A stretch of DNA of 64,000 nt from assembly GCA_030544215.1 (NCBI GenBank), contig JARZZO010000004.1, positions 48,535,980 to 48,599,979 of the forward strand, given 5' to 3'. This DNA comes from Zantedeschia hybrid cultivar. Its lineage: Eukaryota > Streptophyta > Magnoliopsida > Alismatales > Araceae. This document shows, in pieces, positions 1-12,121 of this stretch (position 1 is the first letter of the stretch; each line of letters starts with the position of its first letter). A program made the position numbers and the translations under genes. Below the pieces are notes generated by a model. The model worked only from the letters and a program-made list of their open reading frames with translations, had not been told where the DNA came from and made no database searches.

Positions 1-1
1 T

Positions 2-2917
2 CTGTTCGAGATCGAAGAGGATCCACAACCAACATTTGTGGGCATGTTCCAAACACCTGGAGAGGAATTTAGGAGAAGGTGCTTGGATGAATCTTCTTCT
101 TCAGAAAGTGACCCTATAATGTCCAACAGAACCCTCCGAAACCCAAGTGAGGATCCGGAACTTACTGCCGTGTTATCACGGTACACCCCTGATCAACTCA
201 TCCGGTTGGCCTCTGGTGGCAAAACTCAAGATGCCACTTCTCGGGGAACTCACTTCCAAGGATCTCCCAACAGAGCTCAGACTCGCATCAATCAGCCAAC
301 TCCTACTCCAGTTGCTCCACCTGTCATGCCGATTCCAGTCTCTCCAACTACACCTCCTCCCGAGCAGAAAGAATTCATTTACAAAAGTGAGGTTGAAACC
401 TGTGTGCGTAAGTTCATGGCCGAGAAACTTACCCTGAAACAACCGCATTCTCTCTCGAGTTATTGCAAGCTCCCACCGGCCTACTTTCCACCAGGATTCA
501 AAGCTCCCGAGTACAGGAAATATGATGGCACCTCTGACCCTCATGATCACCTGTCAAGTTTCCTCATGGATTCCCATCAATGGCTCTACGACAGAGTCCT
601 CCTTGTCCATCTGTTCCAGAAATCCTTAGAAGGTGAGGCCTTAAGATGGTTTTCTTCCTTGCCCGCCACAGACCTAATCAATTTTGATATGGTCTCCGAA
701 AAATTCATCACTCAGTTTAGTTATATGACAACCATGCCTCCCACCTTGTTTGATCTTGTGATGGAAAAGATGAAGCCTGAAGAGGAGTTCACGTATTTTG
801 CCAATAGGTGGAGGGCAATGGCCTCTAGGGCAGAAGTGGAAATCCCCGAATCTCAAGCTATCACCATGCTGGTCAATAACGCTATCCCGCAGCTTCGGTC
901 TATTCTCATGCTGAGCGAATTTCACACATTCGCACAACTTTATAATCGAGCTCGGGTAGTTCAATCTCAGATCTGGAGTTCCACTTTGCCATCCTTTTTT
1001 GAAAATCAGAACAGAAGTAAGAGGATTCCACCAATAGAGGGAGTGACAATCAATGAACAGGTGAGTGCCTTGGGGCAGCTCTTTAGGTCACCCAGTCCTA
1101 TGTCCAGATCAGATAACCAATCCAATCAGAAACCATATTCAGCAGTTCCCTCTTTCTCCAGTGCCAAGATCAATTGGGGGCACATGAAAGAGGCTGCTGA
1201 AACCTTGGAAGTCAAGGGCCCTCCGCCCTCTTATCAGGTGACCCAAGATCTATCTAGCTCTCTAGAAAGGGTGAGCACCCTTGTCAAAAATTTGGAACCA
1301 AATGTCAATCATAGAGGACAGCACTGGGAGTATGAAGAGGTTGGGATATGGCGTGAGTGCCCTACTAGGACGACCAAACCTAGAGAGCCGTTGCAAGGAG
1401 TCTCCACTATCATCCAAGACAAACATTTGGTCTTGATACGACCTAGGGAACAACCAACAGCCATCAACCCAGTTACTCTGGTCCAAGTTCCTTCAATTTC
1501 AATCAGAGAACCTCCTCCATCCATCTTGTGTCCAACACCAAAGCCAAGTCCAGTAACCCAATTCTGCCTAATAAATTCACCACCAGTTCAACCACTAAAG
1601 TCAGATCAGGTAGTGGACCCCAGTCCAATTGGTGTTACATTGAGAAATCGCATCATTCCCCCAACAAGTCAACCATTGGACTCTCAAGAGGATTCAGATC
1701 TGTCTAAAAGGATTATTCAATCCAAGTATGACATCCTACAGCATCTAGGGAAAACTCCCACCAAGATGTCAGTCCTAGAGTTGATTAGGAGATCTCCTAC
1801 ACAAAGGGAGACATTGTTCAAGTTCCTCCAGCGCATTACACTCAAAGAAGATCTTCCTATCAGGGGGGTCACCAATGCCATTCTCTCAGTCACCCAGACA
1901 CCTACCATGTCCTTCACAGATAAGAGTCTAGCTCCCCCTGAATGTCAATCCCTTCCCTCATGCTTGACCCCAACACTCAAGGGTCACTCATTGGACTCCA
2001 TCCTGTTGGATACTGGGGCATCAATCAATGTTTGTCCACTCAAGACCCCCAAGAAAGTAGGGATTGATCCAGAGAAGATTGAGTCCACTTCCATGATGGT
2101 CTCAAATGGGAACCTGGAAATTGGCCCAGTGGCCTTGATCTTTGAATTCTACATCCTTGATGTCAAGTCCATATACAACGCCATTTTGGGAAGGCCTTGG
2201 ATGGACCAGACCCTGTGAGGGCCCTCCACTAATCATCAGTGCTATAAATTCCCATACAAGGGGAAGATTGTCAAAATGAAGGGTACCCCCCATCTTGAGC
2301 CTTTGGATTTAGTCTCGACTGAACAAATTCTATCCATGATCACTCCTGGAAAAGGGGCAGAGCCCATCCTTTCATTGGTTGACTCTCAGGCCAAGCCCCA
2401 GCCTAGCATAGGTTGGCAGCTTATGAACAAAATGGGGTATAGTTCGGGACCTGGGTTAGACAAAGAAGAGCAGGGAATTCAAGAACCTATCTTTGAAAAT
2501 CTGACCATTGGAAGATTCAAATTGGGTTACATACTAACCAAATCAACTGAAGGATCAAGAAAATGGAGTATCTTAGAAAATCAAGAGGTACTCAAGATAC
2601 ACTATCTTGAGGATGAGTTGAAGGAAGCAATCAATGAAATTCAGAGGGAAAATGCAGAAGATTTCGCAACACAGCAGTTGTTCTACGAACCAACCACTCG
2701 ACGAGAAGGAGCCTCCTTAGTGAGGGATGAACAGGTACCCACCGCTCTCATTCCCTTACTATTTCACACACCTGCCCCTCATAGGCTTTTATCACCGGTC
2801 GTAGCACACTCCTGGGGCAATTCTGCCATCATTGGGTCTGTGTCTCAAGGACCCACCTTTGCAACATGTCTGACTCACCCTCTGAGTCTTGTGCATAATC
2901 GCTTGGGGATTGGATAG
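2..2917 (+). pseudogene. Ty3-type gag-protease-G-patch polyprotein, one stop, 5' partial
   Basis: The frame is already open at base 2, so the true start lies left of the window; the first ATG is at 38. Counting from that ATG, residues about 157-310 are a plant retrotransposon gag domain (ALRWFSSLP near 201-209). A retropepsin follows near 652-726, with catalytic DTGAS at 658-662 and the flap-side ILGRPW. No CCHC zinc knuckle is seen between them. A single in-frame TGA (2216-2218) interrupts the frame. It then continues without a shift into a G-patch (about 2408-2492; IGWQLMNKMGYSSG, then GLDKEEQGIQEPI). Gag packages the element RNA and the protease cleaves the polyprotein; the G-patch is an RNA-binding glycine motif. 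No reverse transcriptase, RNase H or integrase follows before the 3' LTR, so the element would need enzymes supplied in trans. The TGA may be a deaminated CGA; that is inference. Confidence 0.85.
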
Positions 2918-3627
2918 CTTCCTCTTTATCCACAAGTTGTAGAGGTAGGTAAGTTCTTTCATTTTTAGTTAGCAAACAAGTATAAATATTTGAAAATTGT
3001 TGAAAAGCTTTCCTTTGGATAGAAGTCTATTTGAAGAAGTCTTATCCTCAAAATACAAAAAAATCAAAAATTTCAAAATCTCCCAAAAAAAATCAAATAT
3101 CCAAAAAGCATCAAAATATTTGTAAGTATGTACATACTCCTATGAAAATGACAAAAAAAACCAGAAAAGACACAAAATCCAATTGTCTGGTGACTGCCAC
3201 GTAACCCCCTGTCTAGGTCTAGTTGCATGATAGGTTGGGATGACATTGCGGTTTGGCTAAGATTTTGGTCCACCAGAATCTTGGACGTGTCTACTTTACT
3301 TTCATACGGATCCCTATGCTCATCATGAGATGCACACACCTGCACATTTTTCAAAAAGAACCTGTTTAAAATGAGTTCCAAGTCTTTTGTGCACTGTCAA
3401 ATGCAACCTTTGCTCTTCGTCTCTCGACCGATCAGGACAGTTGACGCCCTTAAATGGTCGAGCTCAGCAAACTGCGGTTCCTCAAAAAACCCGATAGATG
3501 TAACCCCTCAACAAAAAAGGGCCCAGAAATGAAATGTAAAGGACCAGAGCACGTGAAGAGGGCAGTGTCCCCGCAGGCGGAGTATCAAATAACCCCAATA
3601 AATGTCAAGGGCGGAAAAGAATTACAA

Positions 3628-3659
<32 letters not shown>

Positions 3660-5573
3660 AAGGGGTTCAAGCAATCATGAAAAAAGCCTGGTCGTGACCG
3701 TGCCTGGCCATGAAATTTACCAAAGGCCTGAAAAGTCAAAATAGGGGCATCTAAGAGGTCAAAAGGAGTCCGTTTTGTCACAGCTCCCCCTTTTAACGGT
3801 TTTGTTGATCCTCCTGTGAGGTTTGTCTCCACAATTTCTTCACTTTTTCTCCCCCAAGGTTCAGCACGAGATAGCTATCTAAAGACTGAACATCATTTTA
3901 AAATAGTTCGTTTTCAAAATCGTCACATGCTCACATGATCACAAGAGTCTAAATGGGTGAAGAGTAATGTCGATGTTTCTGGTGAACTAATTTCTTAACC
4001 ATAATCTCAATGTGCACTCTTACGACTTCGGGCTTAGGTCAATGCATGCGCGTCACCAATCGGTGCGACGGCGTCTGATTCCGGGTCAGCGTCGCACGGT
4101 TGACCATTAGGGTTCCAAGGTGTTCTATCATATACCTTCTAGATTGTGAGGAAAGAGACCCGGGTCGGGCAAATCATTTACCTCAAAAACTTTTTGGGCA
4201 AACTTGGTGGTCGGAAGCAACTGGGAGCCTAAGCATGGCATGACGGTATTGTCATCAGTATGAGTCTTAACCGGTCAAGGTTAGTTTGAGAAGTCTAGAG
4301 GCCCAAATCAATCTAGATGTGAGCTTAGGATACCTGGGAAGTTGAGTGTGCATTTCCCTTTTATCATTCAACCAGCCTAAGTCTGGGCAGTCACCAGGTG
4401 GTCGGACAAAAAAAAAAACATGTTTTCATTCATCACACACCTCACTTGTTAATATCCACCAGCATTTGCATATTTACTTCTTGCATCAGTTTCAATATTC
4501 TTCCTTTTGTCTGGTTAGTAACACGGCCCCTTGACCCTATGCGAAGGCTAGGGAAAAGGTAGTTGCTCTTTTGGGCAAGGGGCCGAAAACAGATACTACT
4601 AACTATTTCCCCTTCATTTTGTGCATACAGGAAAAGGATTCTGCCCAAAAGAAGGACACGTTTGCCGTCGAGTCGAAGCCGAAAGCAGCCGGATTGGCAT
4701 TCTACTTTGAGAATGGCCATATCTTCCGTGCTGGCTTCGACTCGACAGGGACATTTGTCCCTCGTTTCCTTGCAGCTCGACATTAAGATATTGTGGATCA
4801 TTGATTATTTACATTTACTGATGTGCGTTCTTGCAGCTGCAGCGAATCTGAAGCAAGTAGGATTGAAGACACAGGAGGCTAATAACTTCGGGCGTATAGA
4901 CTCTGAGTTCCTCTTTAAACAAAACAATGAGGAGTCTATATTCTCCAAGTTATTCGATTGGCCAATAAATCCCTCCTGTTTGCATTAGGAACTGCATTAG
5001 GAATTTGTTTTTTAAAAGATTTCAACCAGCATGCATTGCATAAGCATCATCCACCATTCCCGCCCTAGGGGCAATGACCATTATTTCATCACTCTGCTTA
5101 ACCCATTGTTGATCTGTGAGTCTGGCGATTGTTCGTCTGTTAACTCTTCGAATTGCAAGACCTTATCCTTTTTTCAAATACGTGTGCTTGAGATCCTCTC
5201 ACTTGGCGATCCCATGATGCGCCAGGCCACCGCGCGCCCGTTGTGTTGAGAGTTCTTCAAGTCACACTCCTACACCTTTCATGCTCGAGATCCCCTTGGG
5301 CCAGATCGCTATATTCTGGTATGCCAAGGCCTCGCGGTTCCAGCACCCGGGGGTCCCACGGACTGTGATTCTCTAGTACTGAACTTTGTCCCTTTTCTTA
5401 AATCACTCTTGCAACTCAAATGGTTAGCTTTCATGCATTTGCCGCATTCGCATGTCATCCCTGGGGATAGCTCATTCCTTTTCCGGGCGGTCCAAAATCA
5501 GTTTCGATTTCCGGAACACCTATTTATCATTCCATTCCATTCCACTGCAAAACAGGTGTCCCGGAGGGGCATT
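2918..5573 (+). other. Non-coding spacer of the gag-PR-G-patch element
   Basis: These 2.66 kb lie between the end of the G-patch frame and the 3' LTR, where an autonomous Ty3 element would carry RT, RNase H and integrase. I find no such motifs on either strand. The stretch holds an A-rich run at about 3625-3661 and short open frames with no recognised domain. It ends in a purine-rich tract next to the LTR. The layout matches non-autonomous plant elements that keep gag but not pol. Confidence 0.6.
5557..5573 (+). promoter_or_regulatory. Polypurine tract before the 3' LTR
   Basis: The G-rich stretch CCGGAGGGGCATT directly precedes the TGTAGACACC that opens the LTR. This is where plus-strand DNA synthesis would be primed in reverse transcription. 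The call rests on position and base composition. Confidence 0.55.
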
Positions 5574-5737
5574 TGTAGACACCGATTTTGGACCACCCTT
5601 TTGGTCATAAATCCCCTCCATCATCAGCCCATCATCATAAATCCCCTCATTTGAGCCATCTCAGCCCACTACCAGCTAGGCCCATTAACCAAATCCCGAC
5701 TCTAGCCACCTTTTCCGTGGAATGCCAGCCAGTCCGC

Positions 5738-6335
5738 CTTCCACCCCCTTCGAAGGCCACCCCTCGCCTTCCACCACCTTCGAAGGCCACCCCCCGCCTT
5801 CTACACCCTTGGAAGGCCAGCTACCTTGCCTTCCATCCTTTTTCCACCTTTTCCACTTTTAGCCACCTTTTCGTGGAAGGCCAACCCCTTGCCTTCCACC
5901 GCCTTCGAAGGCCACCCCCCGCCTTCTACCCCCTTCGAAGGCCAGCTACCTTGCCTTCCACCTTTTTTCCACCTTTTCCACTTTTAGCCACCTTTTCGTG
6001 GAAGGCCAACCCCTTGCCTTCCACCGCCTTCGAAGGCCACCCCCCGCCTTCTACCCCCTTCGAAGGCCAACCACCTTGCCGTCCACCTTTTGGCCACCTT
6101 TTTTCACCTTTTCGTAGAAGGCCAACCCCTTGCCTTCCACCGCCTTCGAAGGCCACCCCCCGCCTTCTACCCCCTTCGAAGGCCAACCACCTTGCCGTCC
6201 ACCTTTTGGCCACCTTTTTTTCACCTTTTCGTAGAAGGCCAACCCCTTGCCTTCCACCGCCTTCGAAGGCCACCCCTTGCCTTCCACCTCCTTCGAAGGC
6301 CACCCCTCGCCTTCCACTCCCTTCGAAGGCCAGCC
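5738..6335 (+). repeat. LTR tandem array built on CCTTCGAAGG palindromes
   Basis: About four units of 116-125 bp start near 5883, 6008, 6124 and 6241. Each is built from shorter roughly 29-bp modules carrying the perfect palindrome CCTTCGAAGG inside CGCCTTCGAAGGCCACCCC. About eleven copies of the palindrome are present. The unit stays partly open in several frames on both strands, giving Pro/Ser-rich or Gly-rich translations. These are a by-product of the repeat and not a protein. Confidence 0.85.
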
Positions 6336-6576
6336 GGGTCGCCTTCCACCGCAAGAGTAGAAGGCATGTCACCTGGCCGTCCACTCCTTAACCACCTTTT
6401 TGACCTCGTCTTCCCCACGATCTCCTCTACTCTCCGCCCTCGTCCCCCATTACTCCGACCACTCCCCACTCCGGCGACTGCCGCGTCCACTACCTCCAAC
6501 CCTTGACCACTCCCTATTGGTTGAAGGGTGATTTACGGGGATTTAGACCCCTATTTCCTCCTATTTTTTCCTTCAT

Positions 6577-6586
6577 CTATTTAAAC
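6577..6586 (+). promoter_or_regulatory. TATA-like element in the LTR
   Basis: CTATTTAAAC lies downstream of the palindromic array and about 800 bp before the LTR end. This is a sensible place for the core promoter that starts the R region. It is a motif match only. Confidence 0.4.
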
Positions 6587-7372
6587 CCCCCAGGTTCCCT
6601 CGAGCAGAGAGGTTGGGGGGTTGGTTGAGGAGGAGGGGTTAAGAAGGAGTTTCTTCCTCGGAGCGGGTCAGCTTTGAGGAGTTGAGCGGGCAAAGAGTCA
6701 AAAGGCTGTTTCATGAGGAACGTCACTCCAAATGGGCTTGTCTTCCTAACCCTCTTTTACTTTTTCACCTTTTTCACTTCATTGCATTTCCAATTTCCAT
6801 CAATGCCGTAACATCCTCTCTCTTTCACTCTCTTTTACCGTCAACACATCATTTCACTCTTCACACACGAGCACTTATCTGCATGCATACATCCTAGGAT
6901 GACTTAGCACATTTTACCCCCAGAGGTTCCAAACAAAAATCGGGAGGTGGGTGGCCATAACATATGGTCACCTTCCCTCCCAAACACCCATCCGGTGCGT
7001 TTCCCTCTAATTTTAGTTATTTTTTATGTTTGCATGAACGGATCCTACATGTCACAGTTCTAATTGGGTTATTGTCTTTTCTTTGTCTGTCTTTTCTTTT
7101 CAGGGGCTCTTACCAGATTCTGCGCGTGCACTACCGAGCTCTCCTCCTCTGGCCGGCCGGAGGAAGAGAAGGAGGAACCAGCATCTCCCGCACCCACAAA
7201 ACGCGATCACATCCCCACCATCCTGCGGAGCACAGGGACCGTAAGGTAATGCTCCTGGCGATCACATCCTTTATTTCTAACCCCCTTTAAATCGCCACAG
7301 TGCTAAGACGAACGGAGAGGAACCCTCGCCCGAAGCCCGCAGCCGCGGCGGGGAACGTTCCGGGCGCCTACA

Positions 7373-9263
7373 GACGCGTTTCAGAGTTCTGTCAGAGCAG
7401 CCCGTCATGTCGACTGATAGGCATCCGTACATCTCGACGCGTTTTAGACTGTTTCTGGTTACCCTGCGAACCCTCCTTCCTTTCCCTCATTTCTTCCTTC
7501 CCTCTCTCTCTCCTCCCTTCCTCCGGCGATTCCGGCGACGCCTCCTTCCCCTCCCTCTTTTCCTCCCACCATTTCATCTCTCCCTCCACTCCATCGACCT
7601 CCTAGTTCTCACCACTACCACCACCACCTCCTCCGCGGCGTTTTCTCTCCGGACGGCGACCGACGTCCCGGTGGAGTAACGACGACCTCGGCGGTACCGG
7701 CGACGACGTGGGACGAGACGGGTGGGCGGCTTGAAGCTTGGAGGAGTTCAAGTAACCGGTAGGGTGACTATCCCCAGTGCATTTTCGTTTGAAAATCATG
7801 TTTTCCAGCATTTGAAGCATGCTTTGGGGTGCTTTTTGGGGTGAAAACGCTAAGTGCATGTATGAGAAATTGGGTGTTCTAATGGGTAGATGGATTCTCC
7901 TCCTTCCCCTCTATTCTTTGTGCCTTTTCTACGTATTTTGGGGAGAAATCCCACCTCGAGGATTGGAGGAAGTAAGGAGAGAACCTGTCTGTCAGGGCTA
8001 AATGGCGTCGAGGTGAAGCGACGCCTTTTAGAAAGGCGGCGCCCACACACGACGCGATTTAACCCACTAACAGACCCTGTTCCCAGACTGATAAGCGTCC
8101 AGGGACCGTGACGCCTTTTCAATAGGCGACTGGCTTCGGCGACGCGTTTTACGCCAGGTTCTGTGGCTGAGTTTTTGTGAACCAGTTTAGGAGACTTGAA
8201 TGGCGTCGGCCTTGGGCGACGCGATTCAAGACAGAATCACACTAATTCATGCCATTAAAACATGTTACACTGTTAGACAGTTGTTTAGTTAGTTAAATGC
8301 ATGCTTTAAATTATACTCTATGGTGATGGATTCATTGTAACCGGATCGTACGCGTGGTGTCGCATGCGACCGTGGACTTCTTACTGTGCTGTGTTTTGAG
8401 CTATTGTGGACCTAGAGTGACAGTTGTAGCGCTTTATCACCATGTGCTGGTGTGGGTGGAGCACAGCGCCGGTGTGGGTGTGGCGAGGTGACGCCTAGTG
8501 AGAGAGGGTCACCTGGTGGACCCCGGGGTTAGCTAGTACCGGTGTGGGTGTGGTACCTTTGAAGTGTCACTCGTGCTGAGGGAAGGAGTAACCACCTAAG
8601 CCAGTTGGGCCGGAGTAGCTAGAGTGCTATCCGAGGGGTTACTATTTGGTCTCAGCGGGTCAGTGTTTCTCACCTTTATTCGTGTGGTTGGCGTGTTTTG
8701 CCGAGACGTTGGTTGCGGGCCTGGTAGACTGGTTTTAGAGATATGCATGTTATGTACTTCGAATGCATGTGATTCATATCGAGATTTAGGAGTAGTAATT
8801 ACTATTGTACTTGTTACTTTACCTTCAGCTATACTTTGCACTTCTGGGTGTGTGAGTGGGCAGTGGGGATCGAAGGATCCTTACTGAGTCTTTTCGTTGA
8901 GACTCACCCCTGCGATTTTCAGGTGAGGACTCCAGGCAGACTTAGCGAGGGGTGTGCTGCTGTGTGTCGCGCGCCGTCAGTTGTTGTTCCGGGGTATGCC
9001 CCGACGTAGTTGTTATCTTTATTTCTGGCCTGTATGCTTAATTATTTCTTTTCTGTTGGAGTATGTAATTATTTGCTATCTCGAGTCGCATTGTAATAAC
9101 TTTTAATTCCTGTATTTTCCTTTCAATTCAATGCGATGTGAATGTTTAGCTTAGTTTATTATTTATTTCCCAGACTTACTTAGATCCTGATTTGCTTCCA
9201 AATTAATGATTCGATATCCATTTAGTAATCGGATCCCCGATTATAGGGTGGCGGGTCGTTACA
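7373..9263 (+). repeat. LTR fragment of a second Ty3-type family (LTR-A)
   Basis: The sequence runs to GGCGGGTCGTTACA at 9263, a typical plant Ty3 LTR end. Its interior matches, in reverse orientation, the LTR at 12143-14459: both have a GATAGGCATC segment, a pyrimidine/ACC-rich stretch, a segment ending in CAGGTGAGGACTCCA or similar, and GTATGCCCCGA(T/C)GTAGTTGT. The left end is missing because the gag-PR-G-patch element appears to have inserted into it at 7372/7373. No primer-binding site follows 9263, so it is a 3' LTR or a solo LTR. Confidence 0.6.
8001..8230 (+). repeat. Cluster of GCGTC...GACGC inverted motifs in LTR-A
   Basis: Five related units of about 30-35 bp (near 8003, 8032, 8092, 8121 and 8200) each pair a GCGTC-like 5' arm with GACGC about 8-14 bases later, usually followed by TTTTA or ATT. 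A sixth, weaker one is near 7421. Each could form a small GC-rich hairpin. Confidence 0.55.
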
Positions 9264-10000
9264 CTGCACGTCCTGCTAACCTCCTCATGTTGTGGTTTGG
9301 ATGCATATCCGTTAAATAAGTAAAAAGACTCATACTATCCGTATGTTATATATGTTTATGACTTCATGCTATTCCATGATTTTTTCACCATGCCATGATG
9401 CTATGTCATGTCTCTATTATGCTTATACTCATGTCATGCCATGCCATGTTTAAGTCAAGTCACGCCATGATGCCATGCCATGAATCTTTATGTTTATACC
9501 CATGCCATACCATGTTACACCATGCTCTCTTGACCATGCCATGATTTGCCATGATCCCTATGTTAGCTGAAGTTTGTTATATTATATTCTATCATACCAT
9601 GATTATGTAGTAATATCATGTTGTCTTTTTACGTTTATATATATGATAAGCCATGTAGTGGTATCATGTGATTGCTGAGTCGGTAAACTCATCCACACTA
9701 TTTAACCCCCTTTCAGGAGAGGACCTTCCTGGGGCAACCGAGAAGTCTATACGAGCTTAGTTTAGTTGAACAGAGGTTGTTTTTGTAAGTCCAGTCCCTA
9801 TGTAACTTACATGTTGTATCCTTGGACTTGATGTACTGTAATGCACTGTGTATGACATCTATATGAAACGTTTTATTTATTTACATGCAAAGTGCTCAAC
9901 CTTAACTGTAAGTCATGTTCGGGTTGTTCCCACTGTTAACGGGCCCCTTCGGTTCGTAGTAAGCCAGCATGACTGAATCGACCAACAGGGGGTCGTTACA
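9264..10000 (+). repeat. Tail of a third LTR (LTR-B) inserted in a reverse transcriptase
   Basis: The segment ends in GGGGGTCGTTACA exactly at 10000. The next base begins the minus-strand codons of a Ty3 reverse transcriptase, cut after SKID where the family continues with LRSGYH. A clean junction of this kind is expected for an LTR insertion. The left part is displaced by LTR-A, which ends at 9263. Inside is a stretch rich in CATGCCATG repeats. Confidence 0.5.
9364..9560 (+). repeat. Degenerate CATGCCATG tandem repeats
   Basis: CCATGCCATG, CCATGATGC and close variants recur about every 10-25 bases across this stretch of LTR-B. They have no coding meaning. Confidence 0.6.
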
Positions 10001-10425
10001 AATCAATCTTAGAGGAAACCTTAGTAGACTGCAGTTGATCAAACATGTCATCAATTCTAGACAAAGGGTACCTATCTTTCGCAGTTACTTGATTAAGCTG
10101 CCTATAGTCAATATATTACCTCAATGACCCGTCCTTCTTCCGAACAAACAACATAGGAGCACCCCATGGAGAAAATATGGGTTAGATGAAACTCTTATCC
10201 AGTAATTCCTAGAGTTGCGCTTTCAACTTGCATAGCTTAATAGGAGCCATGCAATATGGTGCCTTAGACAAAGGAGATGTATTGGGCATCAAGTTGATCG
10301 AGAACTCGATCTCTCGATGCGGGGGAAGACACGGAAGATCTTCAAAAAAAGACATCGGGAAGCTCACACATCGCAAGCACCTCAGGTAAACAAGGAAGAG
10401 TAGAAGCACCCACATTCTCCACACT
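10001..10425 (-). pseudogene. Ty3 reverse transcriptase, N-terminal part, truncated
   Basis: The minus strand encodes, in order, EIEFSINLMPNTSPLSKAPY, then SPWGAPMLFVRKKDGS, DYRQLNQVTAKDRYPLSRID and DMFDQLQ, ending SKID. These are the first conserved blocks of Ty3 reverse transcriptase. Stop codons sit in the block after KAQL, before PIFSPWGAP and before YIDYR. The frame is cut at 10001 before the catalytic YVDD region, so it cannot be active. Confidence 0.85.
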
Positions 10426-10935
10426 AATTACAAAAGCAATAAAACCTTCATACCTACTACTCAACATCTTCTGAGCCTTAAAAGCATAAATGAAAGGACC
10501 ATGTGAGAAAAGCTTCATACCTTGAAAGTAGAAGGCCTGAGCATCAGGAGGGGAGAAACGAACCCTCTTCTTCTGACAGTCAACCTCAACAAAGCTGCAC
10601 TCTAGCCAATCCATACCCAAGATAATATCGTAGTCCTTGATCCTCAGTAGTTGAAGTGGTACTGGCATCACATGTCCCTCAATAGTCAATGGAACCTCTT
10701 CTAAACAATAGGAAGTGAGCATAAAGTCCCCATATAGACTCTCTACCATTCACTCGTAAGGCAATTCCGGATATATAGAAAGACCATCAACAAGTTCTTA
10801 TGAAATAAAGGAATGGGAATCACCAGAATCTATCAAAACATAAGCTAAACTGCCAAGAATAAGCAGTGTACCTTGCACCAATTTTGATGCCTGAGCCTCT
10901 TTATTTAAGAGTGCAAGAACTCGGCCCTAGGTCCT
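10342..10935 (-). pseudogene. Ty3 aspartic protease region
   Basis: A retropepsin-like IDSGDSHSFIS (normally DSGASHSFI) is followed by a stop and then an open stretch containing LLRIKDYDIILGMDWL, the conserved C-terminal protease block, and VEVDCQKKRVRF. The Ala-to-Asp change beside the catalytic triad and the stops indicate a dead copy. It lies between gag and reverse transcriptase of the same element and leads directly into the RT block. Confidence 0.75.
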
Positions 10936-10949
10936 CGATTTTTCGGTTC

Positions 10950-11991
10950 ACCTGGAGCTTAACCCATACCACTCTTCTGAAGACAGTTCTTTGCAAGTTG
11001 ACCTCACCGGTCACAAGTGAAACATATGCCTGCAAAATCTAGACACATCCTACCACCATGACTCCCGCCATAGTGACGACAAGGACCCACAACACTCTAA
11101 GTCACCTCTTCCTTACCACTGTCGCTGACTAAACTGAGTTGATCTACTCTTGCCTCTCTCTAAACCACCTCCATGAAACGATCTCTTGAATTTGGAGGTA
11201 AAAGATGAAGGTCATGTGGCTAAAGAAGAAGCTACTACCTTTCCTTTGCTAACTGGCTGCATCAGCCCTGTTATACTCCTCTCTCTTGCAATCTGCTAAA
11301 ATTGAGTCTCCACTGCCATTGCATGCCTAACTACGGATGTCAAATCATTGCAACAATGGGATGCCACTAGCCTCGAAATGATCAAGAAGTCCATCCACAC
11401 ACTTCCTAGTCCAACACTCCTCATCTTATGAAATGTGTAGAACAAACCTCCCTAGTGCCACAAACTTCATCTAATATTCCAGAACTTACATCTCATCTTG
11501 GACTAGCTCCATAAATTCCCTTTCCTTGGCCCATTTGACATGCTTGAGAAAATATTGATTGTTGAATTGTCTCACAAATGCCTCCCAGGGAATCTCTCTT
11601 GGATTTATCAGCAAACAACATTCTCTTGATAGTAACCCACCAGTCATAAGCATCATCCTTAAGTAGATAAGTAACCAATACAATCTTGTCATTATCAGCA
11701 TACTCCATGGTATCAAAGACTTTCTCAACCTCCTTGACCAAGTGAGCCACCCTCATTCGAGTTGGGTTGATCCGTGAAATGAGGTGGTTTCAGCCTAAAG
11801 AACAACTTCATTAGGGAAGATTGGCCACCTTGAAAGTTGGACCCTTCATTGGAATCCTTGGACTGGAATCTAGACATAGCCTTTATTATAGCCTCCATAA
11901 ATCGATCCAAATTTGGCCTACCCGCCTCCAAACCACTAGTGTCATCTATGTTGTCGCGAATTGATGGAGTCTTCCTCTTGGAAGCCATCAC
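10950..11991 (-). pseudogene. Ty3 gag with CCHC remnant
   Basis: The frame starts at 11991 (MMASKRKTPSIRD) and shows a gag core with KEVEKVFDTMEYAD and YLLKDDAYDWWVTIKRML, split by frameshifts near 11750 and 11590. Near 11000-11100 a zinc-knuckle remnant (ICFTCDR, then a stop, GQLAKNC) is visible. Gag would coat the element RNA; this copy is broken. Confidence 0.75.
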
Positions 11992-12121
11992 TACCTTTCA
12001 CACACAAAATTGGGATAGACAAGTTAGGTCCTTTTAATCTACTGTAGTTGCAAAACCTATATCAAACCCTATACTTATTACTGGAATGGCTTATTTGGCC
12101 TAATTAATTATATATTTGTCC

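Larger units (their letters stand above)
5574..7372 (+). repeat. 3' LTR of the gag-PR-G-patch element
   Basis: The LTR opens with TGTAGACACC and closes with GGGCGCCTACA, giving a TGTAG/CTACA terminal inverted repeat and a length of 1799 bp. It follows a polypurine tract. The sequence after 7372 continues as a different LTR family (7373-9263), which supports the right boundary. The U3 part contains a tandem array of TTCGAA palindromes and a TATTTAAA promoter-like site at 6578. The matching 5' LTR would lie left of the window, so the target duplication (expected GACGC) cannot be checked here. Confidence 0.7.

Noticed and set aside
5588..6506. Long Pro/Ser-rich plus-strand and Gly-rich minus-strand frames
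   Set aside because: They translate the LTR tandem array in several frames at once; openness follows from the repeat length, not from coding.
9364..9560. Regularly spaced CATGCC repeats as a possible CRISPR array
   Set aside because: Short, degenerate repeats without unique spacers, inside an LTR of a plant genome.
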